Below, piece after piece: positions 1-9,944 of a DNA stretch of 64,000 bases. The position numbers and the translations under genes are program-made. Within the stretch, counting starts at the first letter, position 1. Each line of letters begins with the position of its first letter. This DNA is from Aphrophora alni (Eukaryota; Arthropoda; Insecta; Hemiptera; Aphrophoridae). Below the pieces are notes generated by a model that saw only the letters and a program-made list of their open reading frames with translations, had not been told where the DNA came from and made no database searches. The stretch is taken from assembly GCA_963513935.1 (NCBI GenBank), contig OY740769.1, positions 68,840,984 to 68,904,983 of the forward strand, given 5' to 3'.

Positions 1-119
1 TATACAATATAACAATGTCTATAAAATAAAAACTCCACAATAAAATAAAACCTATACAATAAAAACTCCAGTTTGTGATATTTATTTTTTTTTATTCTAA
101 GCAAGTGCGAAATGAAATT

Positions 120-250
120 ATTATTTACTAACCCCATTGTACTACTGGCCTAGCCTAGCCTACTCATCACAACATTTTACAGTAGGCCTAATAACTTTTG
201 AATGCATTTGACAGGATTTATTTAATATAGTGTATACAGTATAAGTACAT
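120..250. repeat. Detached copy of the 139-bp satellite unit
   Basis: This stretch carries the same sequence as the array at about 750-1560: the 'cattgta..ctact' and 'gcctagcctac' segment, 'acttttgaatgcatttgacagga', and the 'tgtatacagtataagtacat' block. It is separated from the array by about 500 bases that include a possible MITE. It is more diverged at its left side than the clustered copies. Confidence 0.8.
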
Positions 251-262
251 CAATTGAACCAC

Positions 263-486
263 TGAGTGGAAAAAGGGAATAACTCACTGGAATACAATTT
301 TTCAGGAAACTAAAAAAACTTCGTAGTAATTGTTATAGTCTAGTTATAAAAAAACTTTGCACATGAAAAATGTTTATCGCTACATGGACAATGATTATAC
401 ATTACCATTAGAACATTTTATTTTACCTTATCCCCACAAAAATATTTTAAGTTACATTTTTAAAAGTTATTCCCTTTTTCCACTCA
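263..486. mobile_element. Possible short MITE with 22-bp terminal inverted repeats
   Basis: Positions 263-284 and 465-486 are perfect inverted copies of each other over 22 bases (TGAGTGGAAAAAGGGAATAA at the left outer end). They enclose 180 bases of AT-rich noncoding DNA. The unit sits between a detached satellite copy and the main array, as expected for an insertion into the repeat. I could not find a matching target-site duplication, so the superfamily is unassigned and the exact ends are uncertain. Confidence 0.5.
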
Positions 487-744
487 TTTAGTAAATATTT
501 AGGTTTTAATTTTTTAAATGCTTTTTTTCAAATATTTTTAATATATAGGCTAAATAATTTAAAAGGTAAGCTTCATCAATAACAAACTAAAAAAAAATTC
601 AAATATAAATTTATTGATTCATTACGGTATTTGTCAAATTTAACAATTTTTTTTTGTCGGTAGTTACAAAAGAAATCTTATTCATCATCTTCTGTTCCTT
701 CTTTAGTCTTCCATGATAAAATTTTTGTATAAAATTCCCTAAAT

Positions 745-1560
745 TATTTACCCATGCCATTTTATTATTTGCCCAACCCAGCCTAGCCATTACAACATTT
801 TACAGTATTAACTTTTGAATGCATTTGACAGGATTTTTTTAAAATAGTGTATACAGTATAAGTACATTTTTAAATATTTAAATTATTTACTAACGCCATT
901 GTCTTACTTGCCCACCCCAGCCTAGCCATCACATCATTTTACAGTGTTAACTTTTGAATGCATTTGACAGGATATTTTTTAATATAGTGTATACAGTATA
1001 AGTACATTTATAAATATTTTAATTATTTCTAACGCCATTGTACTACTTGCCCAGCCCAGCCTAAACATCACATCATTTTACAGTGTTTATTTTTGAATGT
1101 ATTTGACAAGATATTTTTTAATATAGTGTATACAGTATAAGTACATTTATAAAAATTTAAATTAATTTCTAACGCCATTGTATTACTTGCCCAGCCCAGC
1201 CATCACATCATTTTACATACATTGTTAACTTTTGAATGCATTTGACAGGATATTTTTTAATATAGTGTATACAGTATAAGTACATTAATAACAATTTAAA
1301 TTATTTACTAACGCCATTGTCTTACCTGCTTAGCCCAGCCTAGCCATCACATCATTTTACAGTGTTAACTTTTGAATGCATTTGACAGGATATTTTTTAA
1401 TAAAGTGTATACAGTATAAGTACATTAATAACAATTTAAATTATTTACTAACGCCATTGTATTACTTGCCCAGCCCATCCTATCCATCACAACATTTTAC
1501 AGTATTAACTTTTGAATACATTTGACAGGATATTTTTTTATATAGTGTATACAGTATATT
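745..1560. repeat. Tandem array of a 139-140 bp unit, about six copies
   Basis: The block 'gtgtatacagtataagtaca' recurs at 847, 987, 1126, 1265 and 1405, with a truncated version at 1545, so spacing is 139-140 bases. Each unit also holds 'aacgccattgt.ttacttgccca', a 'cagcctagcc' element and 'ttgaatgcatttgacagga'. Copies differ by a few substitutions and small indels. No open frame is maintained, so this is a minisatellite or satellite rather than coding repeats. Further copies lie at 120-250 and 4283-4380. Confidence 0.93.
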
Positions 1561-1640
1561 AAAAAAGTGCACACAAGCATAATTCACATATATAAACAAA
1601 AACAAACAAATTAAAGAATTAAAATAATAGAATTAATTTG

Positions 1641-1945
1641 TGTGGCTGTTTCACCGATAAATGTGACATCATCAGGTGAAAATTACACGACATTACACAA
1701 CACAATATATGTACACCAACAATTATATGTACACTAACACAAACATTGGACACAAAATTGGCTTCTTTTCTAGAACGTCAAGTTATTAAAATTTAAATGA
1801 AAATGACCCATCTTCTTGCTGCTTTGACAATGTTGAACAGAAACCAATCTAAATGTCCAGTGTTTGTGTTAATGTACGTAATTTGTTTAATGTTCTGTAA
1901 TTTTCACCTGATGATGCCGCAATGATCGGTGAAACAACTGTAATG
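1641..1945. repeat. Inverted repeat pair carrying hammerhead-like motifs
   Basis: The left arm (about 1641-1752) and right arm (about 1852-1942) are diverged inverted copies. Shared text includes 'tttcaccgat', 'catcatcaggtgaaaattac' and 'taacacaaaca.tggaca'. Each arm carries a CTGATGA...GAAA core, on the minus strand at the left (1675 down to 1649) and on the plus strand at the right (1908-1934). The same outward arrangement is seen at 25.95-26.18 kb. A Penelope-like origin is an inference from the ribozyme-like core. Confidence 0.7.
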
Positions 1946-1950
1946 AGAAA
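1900..1950 (+). ncRNA. Degenerate type I hammerhead-like motif
   Basis: CTGATGA lies at 1908-1914 and GAAA at 1931-1934. Between them, GCCG (1916-1919) pairs with CGGT (1927-1930) as a short helix II with one extra U after the CUGAUGA. After GAAAC comes a four-base loop and GTA (1940-1942), which fits a two-base-pair helix III and an NUH cleavage triplet. Helix I can form about six pairs with a mismatch next to the core. Activity is doubtful; the copy at 1649-1675 is more decayed. Confidence 0.45.
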
Positions 1951-3067
1951 CATGAAGAAATAATACCAAAGGCAATCTTAAGATCTTTACACTGTCATAA
2001 TGTATAAGTATATTAAGCAATTCGGGGGCATGACCGGAAAAATATTATTTTTACGCCTAAAAGCTGAACGCCATTGTTGGGAGTTTTGAGCCGCAGCACA
2101 AAGCTGTTATTTAGCCGAACAAACTGTTTATACAAAATTAACTTATTTTTATATCTTATGTAAAAAGTAAATGTATAAATTCATACTTTAATAAAAATCA
2201 TACTTTCGGTCCACTATATGAAAGCTATAAATTTTAACAAAATATATGTTTATCTAATCTCTGACCATTAGTCTATAGCCATTTACGTTAATGAACAAAC
2301 GCAACACGTCTACATATATTCAGCGTATGTCTGTCTTGATCTACTTCATTAACATAATTTCCTCTATATTAAGTTTATGTGAGAAAGTAAAAAATAATAA
2401 TAATTTAACTCTGAAGAAAAGAGGGAGTTTGTGAAAACAGCTGTTCTCTACTCTGATAATACTGGACTAAATTTACAATACCCTGTGTTTATAGAGTAAC
2501 TATCTGACAATACCAGACAATACATAACCTATTTAAAGCAAACAAACTTTACAACTCCAAACCACTTGTCTAAAGATACACACTACTTGACATACGTTTC
2601 ATGACTGTAGTTTATATTGACTGTAGTTTTATAGTAATACTTGTAATTATATTGACCGCATTTAAAAAAACAATAACTTCAAATCATGGTCGCTACATCG
2701 GACTATCTCTGCAACTGAATGTGACTTAACGTCGATGGTACATTTTTTATTCACATTTTGTACCGAACTACACTACCTGACTCTACACTTTCTACTATCT
2801 GTTGTTTTCTTTCTCAAACGATATTGAATAAATATTGAAGACAAGGCTGATAAGTTATCTGTGAAAAGTAAAATGGGTTAAAAATCAATCTGTACTCCGT
2901 GATTTTATGGATATGATTACTGATGGTCTGAATAGAAAGAAATGGGGAGTGGAATTTTACTGGAAATTACAAAAGTCATTTATGTTGATGTAACCGTATT
3001 GATTGCTACTATAAAAATGACATATTTATACATCTTTTACTTGCCTGAGCAATATTATATGAACTAT
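1946..3067. other. AT-rich sequence with no gene seen
   Basis: No open frame with coding character, no clear splice structure and no strong repeat were found. Short open stretches, such as one beginning near 2942, are rich in Tyr, Ile, Leu and Lys, as expected from random AT-rich DNA. Confidence 0.6.
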
Positions 3068-3116
3068 TCAAGTTTACAACTGTTTCGCCTGTTTGTCAGG
3101 CATCATCAGAACAAAG
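3068..3116 (-). ncRNA. Hammerhead-like motif with a perfect 5-bp helix II
   Basis: On the minus strand CTGATGA (3109-3103) is followed by one U, then GCCTG, a five-base loop, CAGGC and GAAA (3086-3083). Next comes C, a four-base loop and GTA ending at 3075. The arrangement GAAAC-N4-GUA is the same as in the motif at 1908-1942, so the two probably belong to one family. Helix I pairs for only three bases here, so this is likely a relic. Hammerhead ribozymes with very short helix III are known from Penelope-like elements. Confidence 0.5.
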
Positions 3117-4282
3117 GAAAAGATCTATACATATATCATTACAAAGACTTATGATACGGTTAATGCAATCTTTTAAAATAAATTATGTAATTCTGCCATG
3201 AGAGGGGTAATGTTTAATTGGTCTTAAAGTTATTTAACTGGAAGGAAACCATCTTTGAAAGGAAATTGAGTTTTATAAATAGCTTTATTATTATTAAATT
3301 GCAGTCTATTACATTTGTGTTTCCATACCTATGGAAATTCAGCACTTCTACCAGTTATGATTTGTTGAAACCAAATGAAACCATTGTTCTACTATTACTT
3401 AGTTCATAAAACTTTTTTTTTGCTATTTAACAATGGTATATTTATAAATGGTTTAGAAGGGATTAAGATGTAACAAATTTCGTTACATTAAATTTTTACA
3501 AAGCGGTCGTTAAATCTCGCTCATCTTCCCATTAGGTCTCTCTTAACCAAATCTTGTTTTTTACTGACCCTGACGTTACTAGCCATCAAGGACTAGACTC
3601 TGTTCTATCCATTAAAAATATTAGTTTCTTCCGATAAATTTCCGTATAATCTAAGCGATTATGAGTTTTTTTTTTTGTTTTTTTTTGTCTGATTCTGATG
3701 CTAACGTTTCTAAGTGGAAGTTTAAAATTTGGATATTTCTTTTAAGAGGTTGTATCATTCTTGTCTGATAATTTTCCTATTTGAACTGTTTAATATGGAT
3801 TAATTTTGAGGTGGGAAATATATTTTTTTTTTCATGCCGGGAAATAATTTTAATTATAATTTTCTTCTTGCATTCCTAGGCCTACCAGTTGATGGTTGAA
3901 TATTGAATCGGAGTTGATTTTAATGTCCGCTAGATTTCGTGTATGTCGCTCCTTCTTTGAATGACATTCCATAATATCTGCTCTGCATATATTTTCACTG
4001 AATGCGTTCCGAATTGTTTCGGATCTCTGCCTTTTTAAGTTTAAAAGTTATTTAACTGTTCCGTGACTTTTTTGACACTCTGAATATAAACAATACATAT
4101 AAACCTACAATAAATATACCCTCTTTGGTTATTTGATGGATATAATAAATGATATTAATATGTTGATTAGGTATATTGTATGAGTGAGTGTGTGTTGTGT
4201 ATGTGTGAATGACCTTATGGATGTTTACACACATATTAATGTGGAAAACTAAATTATGATACATTGTAATGTTATTGAATTA
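3117..4282. other. AT-rich noncoding stretch
   Basis: I found no supported gene. The open frames at 3218-3409 and on the minus strand at 4052-4264 are low-complexity in composition and lack coding signals. Short T-runs occur near 3669 and 3824. Confidence 0.55.
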
Positions 4283-4380
4283 TTGTATACAGTAGCCTAT
4301 AAGTACAATAATAAATATTTAAATTATTAATTTCGAACGCCATTGTATTACTTGCCCAGCCCAGCCTAGCCATCACACCA
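4283..4380. repeat. Isolated partial copy of the 139-bp satellite unit
   Basis: The text 'tgtatacagtagcctataagtaca' followed by 'aatatttaaattatt', 'cgaacgccattgtattactt' and 'gcccagcccagcctagccat' matches the array at 745-1560, 2.7 kb to the left. A few bases are inserted in the 'tatacagtataagtaca' block. The copy stops at 'catcacacca'. Confidence 0.85.
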
Positions 4381-4396
4381 ACGCTCTAAATTTGAG

Positions 4397-4617
4397 CATA
4401 CATAGGTTATTGAGATAAGTTATTGACCATTTTGAGTTTTCCAATATTCTGCTTTATTTGTTCAATAGCTACATAAATGGTATAAATAGATTTATACTTT
4501 AAAAACTTTGAAATATATTCCAGGACTTTAACGTTAGGTACTTTGTTGTGCTTCCCAGCTCTGCCTCATCTATTTTAAATTTGGTACTTTTTTTAAAATT
4601 CCTTACCTATATAACAC
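4397..4617 (+). repeat. Dispersed repeat, copy 1 (inverted partner at 9724-9944)
   Basis: This segment matches the reverse complement of 9724-9944 over about 220 bases with moderate divergence. Shared stretches include 'catacataggttatt', 'ccaatattctgct', 'aaaaactttgaaatat', 'ccaggact', 'ttgttgtgc' and 'ccttacctatataacac'. There is no coding potential. It is probably a short non-autonomous element or the remnant of one; I did not find target-site duplications. Confidence 0.85.
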
Positions 4618-4639
4618 CTATATACATATAGAACTTGTA

Positions 4640-5104
4640 GTTTTATATATCGAACTTTACCGACGAAGCTAAGCTGAGTCAAACTAAACAAATCTGACAA
4701 CGTCACAACCATGTGTTCCTAACCGTTGGAGTGTTAGGTATTTTCCCGCTGTACAAAAACATACTTATAGTACAGTACAGGTATTGCAATAACAAAGCGG
4801 GAGTACCGATAGAGACCAGGTCAAGTCCCCTCGCACGCACGCACCCTCACACTCTGCGTACAAGGAATTTGGACCGTCCTTCCTTCCAACCCTATGAGTC
4901 ACCTAGTGTACAGTACGTGAGTACGACCGTTTAACTGTGCGCGCAGGCTGGTGGTTGGGTTGAAAGGCGAGAGGGGGTGCGGGGGCTCTTTTCTAAAAAC
5001 ATAGGGTTTTCAGTCGAAACCTTCGTTGCCGGTGATAGATTTATAGACCCTCACTTTCACCGTCCATCTGCTGGGCTACCTGACCCATTTTGTTTTGTTA
5101 CATC
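4640..5104. other. GC-richer unique patch
   Basis: About 4790-5090 is clearly richer in G+C than its surroundings, with CG dinucleotides ('gcacgcacgcac', 'gtgcgcgcagg'). An open frame spans 4713-4934 but has no recognisable domain, and no splice pair could be argued for. It could be an old exon, a promoter or the edge of a mobile element. The piggyBac-like element begins immediately to the right. Confidence 0.35.
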
Positions 5105-6010
5105 TTAACCCTAGATTACTACTCTTAGTTCATTGTTATGTGATCACTATTCATTCATAAATTTTACTACATTCTGTTTTTATTTTTATTATTATTTATT
5201 AAACTTTACTTTACTGTTGACTATTTTTTATATTAAATCCTTTATTGTTTTTTAAAATATTTAACAATGAACTCCTACATAGTTTAACTGTAAAAAAATG
5301 TTTTTTACCACCACTACAAGTACGTTTTACAAAGAGCGGGTCGTAAATGCACACATGCATTTTTCATATTGGAATCTAATGTTTATTTTAATTGTTAAAA
5401 CAAAGTCTATTAACATAACTTACATTTATTTATAAATATATTTAATTCTTGACTATATTGTTTTTATATTATTAGTTTTTAGTGTTGTAAATACTTTATT
5501 GTGTAAATAGTGATTTTAGAGTTCAAAGTGTTTGATTTAGCTACTAAGTGTATATTATTCACTGCAACGAATGTGATTCTCAGTGAAGACATGACTCTAA
5601 TTTTGGCATTTTTGGCATTCTACCTAATGAACTTATTGTAAATCATTTTTCTATTTTTATATAAATTAAACACTTATAAATGATGTATTTTATAAATATC
5701 CGATTAATTTTTCCAATAAAATAACATTTATATTTTTTTCCGATTTTTTTCCAAGAATTATTATTTTTTTAAAACGTACTTGTAGTGGTAATAAAAGACA
5801 TATATTTACAGTTAAAATATGTAGGAGTTTATTGTTAAATATTTTTAAAAACACTTAAAAACAATAAAGGATTTAATATAAAAAAATTGTCAACACTAAA
5901 GTAAAGTTTAAAAAAAAAAAAAACAATAAAAATAAAAACAGAAAGTAGTAAAATTTACGAATGAATAGTGATCACGTAACAATGAACTAAGAGTAGTAAT
6001 CTAGGGTTAA
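5105..6010. mobile_element. Non-autonomous piggyBac-like foldback element
   Basis: TTAA at 5105-5108 and 6007-6010 flanks an 898-bp unit whose ends are exact inverted copies (CCCTAGATTACTACTC at the left). The inverted arms extend about 225-235 bases each (about 5109-5336 and 5772-6006) with scattered indels. They enclose about 435 bases of AT-rich DNA without an ORF. A TTAA duplication plus a CCC-starting terminus is the signature of the piggyBac superfamily. The arms are unusually long, so the element is best described as a foldback-type MITE. No transposase is present. Confidence 0.85.
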
Positions 6011-6429
6011 TTCTTGACTAACGTGTTACGTTTTAATTTAGGTTGTTGTAGCCACACCTGAATATTTCTTATTTAAATGTACAGTATATATAACTTACTG
6101 TCCCCTTAACATGAGTTAACATATCACGGATTTTTGCAACAAATGCTGCCAACATTGTCTTGTCCCCAACATTTCCCCTTCTTCTATACTCTCATTTTTG
6201 TTATCTCCCTAAATCTCTATCTGCAATAGGCATAAAACATTTGGTTTATTTTAGTTTAAATCGATGGAAAATAAACAATTAACATCAAATTTTGTATGAC
6301 GATTTTTTCTATAGACTTGTGGGTGGAAACACACGATAATATTTTAACTAGACTTTTTTTCTATAGATAAAAAACAATCTAGATTTTTTAATACCATATT
6401 TAATAAATTAGATAATTTATCGAACTATT

Positions 6430-6955
6430 AAACGCTATTACGCAATTTACCCAGCGCAACATTAATATTAAGACACCGTTTGACCGATCACCATGAAAAT
6501 TGGCAAATACGTGTTTTTTTTCATGGAGAAGAATTTTACCTAATTATTATAAAAGCCATCATGTTACTTACCCAGTCTAACATTAATACTAAGACACTGT
6601 TTGACCGATTAACATGAAAATTGGCACACACATGTATTATTTCATGTATAAGGTTGTAATCTAATTATTATAAACATCATCATGTTACTTACACAGTCTA
6701 ACATTAATACTAAGACAATGTTTGACCGATTAACATGAAAATTGACACACACACACATGTATTATTTCATGGAGAAGGTTTTTATCTAATTATTATAAAC
6801 ATCATCATGTTACTTACCCAGTCTAACATTAATACTAAGACACCGTTTTACCGATTAACATGAAAATTGGCACACACATGAATTATTTTAAGGAGAAGGT
6901 TTTTATTGAATTACTATTGGTTTAACCCGGCTTCGCCCGGGACTTCTATCATATG
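6430..6955. repeat. Minisatellite of a 121-bp unit, four copies, with GC hairpin at its right end
   Basis: The block '(g/t)accgat..(a/c)catgaaaatt' recurs at 6482, 6603, 6724 and 6849, so spacing is 121, 121 and 125 bases. The 4-base excess comes mainly from extra CA repeats in copy three. The array ends in 'acccggcttcgcccggg' (about 6928-6944), which can fold into a GC-rich hairpin. Such arrays followed by a GC hairpin are often found inside non-autonomous insect elements, but the class is not established here. Confidence 0.85.
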
Positions 6956-7369
6956 TTATTCACCAATAAATGTTGAATATGATCTTGATTTCAAAATATT
7001 CGCAAACCCGTCTGCTAGCACCTAATTGAAGAATCATGCGCAAGACCCTAAAAATGATAGTAATAAGTTAAATAAAGTATTTTTACAAAGTAGAAATTTA
7101 CTCAGTAACAGTAATTTTTTTCAGAAGATCCGGTGCTATAGTATTGTGTGGTAGTTGGAATATAAAGAGATAAACCTCAAAATATAAGAGGTAAAAGCTT
7201 TTTATTGAAAAAATTCTAACTATTTAAAATTCTTGTTTATAAACAACATTTTTCCTTTTGTTATCTGTGGGTAAGTTATACAAATTTTTCGGATTTCATA
7301 CTCGAGATCAAGCTACGTATAATTGACCGTGAGAAAAACAGGAATCTTTGAGACTTATGCCGCAATACT

Positions 7370-7800
7370 TTAAAGTTTGTCCCTATGGTTTATCTGGCTT
7401 ATTGTTAATGTGTAATATATGGGTCTGACTTTTTAATCTTACAAAAGTTATCGGCGTAACTTTACATACTCTAAAGTCTTTACTTTATTTCTTATTTATC
7501 CACTACATCTTGTAAAACTTAATGGATTATCAGGCTTATTGTTAATGTGTGACAATTGGGTCTGACTTTATAATCTTAAAAAAGTTAACGGTTTAACTGT
7601 ACATACTGTATAGTGTTTACTTTATTTTTGATTTATCCCTTACATCTAGTTAAACTTAATGGTTTATCTGGCTTATTGTTAATGTGTGACAATTGTGTCT
7701 GACGTTGTCATCTCGCAAAAAGTTAACGGTTTAACTGTATATACTGTATAGTACTTACTTTATTTCTGATTTATCCCTTGCATCTAGTGAAAAGGAAGCA
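7370..7800. repeat. Minisatellite of a 137-bp unit, about three copies
   Basis: The block 'ggcttattgttaatgtgt' occurs at 7396, 7533 and 7670, exactly 137 bases apart. The units also share 'gggtctgact', 'aaaaagttaacgg' and 'tttacttta' segments. This array is unrelated in sequence to the 121-bp array just upstream but follows it within 450 bases, so both may be parts of one larger element. Confidence 0.85.
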
Positions 7801-9723
7801 AGACTATCGTCACCTTTGAATACGTATTCATTGACATCATTTAAGTTAAAAATATAAATAAATAAAAACCAACCCACTCTATAAATATTACATCACATCC
7901 TTTTTTTGCCCTATGGTAATCTATTAATAAAAATTTGAAAGACATTTCTACTTTTAAAAAAAGAGAGATTGAGATTGTAGTTTTTCTTCGTATAAATTTA
8001 TCTCTATTCAGACAAAATGTGTATATTCTAAAGACACAGTAGAAATGTAAACTTTTTGGAGATATTAAAAATATATTATATAACATTGATTAGTATAACA
8101 TTTATATAATATAAAATTAATTAATAAATATATTGAAATTTCTATTTTAAACGACAAAGGCCTACTTAGGAAAATGTATTAACAACCAAATCTATAACTA
8201 ATTATGAGGGCTAGATACCAAATTTTTACGAAATAATGCTACAAATCTTCTTTCCTTGTAATATTTAGCATTGACTTGGTGGCCGGTATGTAGTGGCCGG
8301 TTGCATAAACGTCAATCAGATATGATCTATGATCATCGTCCAATTGATCTAACATCAAGAGTTTATATTTATTATTGAGTATATGTTTAGAGTTTACCTA
8401 ACATTATATTTTGTTGTATTACTTCATGTTTCATTGATTGTAGACATAAAAATTGACCAAGCTGCAAAATTAGCAGTCTAGTAGTCGTTCAGGTAGCCTC
8501 TGCCCCTAATAAAACAAAGGGGCTACAGTGTGTTGATCTATAAAAGAAACTAAAAGTTTTGTTAACGGTTTTAGACTAATGTCTCCAATGCCTAGTATCT
8601 GTTGTCTATAATGCAGTGCAATTACATTTATACAAAAATTCAATACAATCAGTATGAAAATATTTCAATAATAAAAATTAAATCCAATTTTAATCCTAAT
8701 CTTTTAAATTTTGGACATTTATATTTCATTATTATTTTAAACACATATTATTGAGACATTATCAAATTTCAGCACAATATTTAAAACGCTTAAGTTTCAA
8801 CTAAAAGTTATCGCACATTAGGACCGTTTAAGGTTATAATTATTATTGTTATGGAATAAATACTTCTTTCCACAGAACTTTGGTTTAACCGGAACAGAAT
8901 GGTCAGGATCGAATTTAAAACCTATATCCTTTTACTAAAAATATTAAGGATTTGTGATTATAGATTGCCAAAAATTTGCCAAAAAATTACCGTTTACCGT
9001 ATTTACATTGAGGTGGATTGTAATAACTGTTATTGATGTACTCAATCGAAAGAAACTGACTTCTTAAACTGTTAAAAATTATAAATGGCTAGGAAAGAAT
9101 TCACGACTGACGTAAAAATTTGTCTTTTAAACCGAAAATGTATATCTTTGTTTTCTTTTATATGTGTGTGAATTTGTAACATAAATAAAACTAAAATTTA
9201 TTTTAGGAAATAGAAAGGTTTGATAGAAAGGTTTCTACGGTAGTCTGTAATTTATGTTTTATAAAAATATTGCGACTGACCATTACAGCTCTCTCATTAT
9301 CAGGAATTATTTTGTCTTAACTGCTATGTTGAGGTACAGGTAGCCAGGGCGTTAAGACTATACTAACCTCTCTTAGTTTTATGACACTAAGAGACATTTT
9401 TAAATATATTTTAAATGAGCCTGACGTTTTATCTTTTCGGGAAAATCATTGTTTTTAAAATTCCTTTAGACTTAAAGAAAGCGAACACTATCCCAATTCA
9501 TATTGCCAACAATTAAAAATAGAGTATACCTTTTACATTTTAGGAATCTTGATTTTCTTAGTAATAACGATGCCGTTTTTTAAATAAGATAATTAATATT
9601 ACTTCTGTTACATATTAATTGTAAACAAGTGAAAGGATCAAAACAATAACGAACTTTGTCTAAGAACTGTTTCTTGTTAAATAAGAAAGTTTGTGTGTAT
9701 GTATATATTGAAGCACACTTTAG
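7801..9723. other. AT-rich stretch with one MITE-like end fragment
   Basis: At about 8281-8320 the text 'ggccggtatgtagtggccggttgcataaacg' looks like the end of a DNA transposon of a kind common in insects. I could not find the opposite end nearby, so it is left as a fragment. The minus-strand open frame at 7841-8086 has AT-rich composition and no recognisable domain. Confidence 0.4.
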
Positions 9724-9944
9724 GAGTGTTATATAGGTAAGGAATTTTTTTTAAAGTACTAAATTTAAAATGGATGAGTGGGAGGTGGGAGGCACAACAA
9801 ATTACCTCACGTTAAAGTTGAAGAAGTCCTGGAAAATATTTCAAAGTTTTTAAACAATAAATCGTAATATAGCTATTCAACAACTCGAGCAGAATATTGG
9901 AGAACTCAAAAATTCCAATAACTTATTTTAATAACCTATGTATG
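9724..9944 (-). repeat. Dispersed repeat, copy 2 (inverted partner at 4397-4617)
   Basis: Reverse complement of this segment matches 4397-4617 end to end with moderate divergence. The two copies lie 5.1 kb apart in opposite orientations. No ORF is conserved between them. Confidence 0.85.

Noticed and set aside
745..1560. CRISPR-like regular spacing
   Set aside because: The whole 139-bp unit repeats, without unique spacers, and the genome is eukaryotic; it is a tandem satellite.
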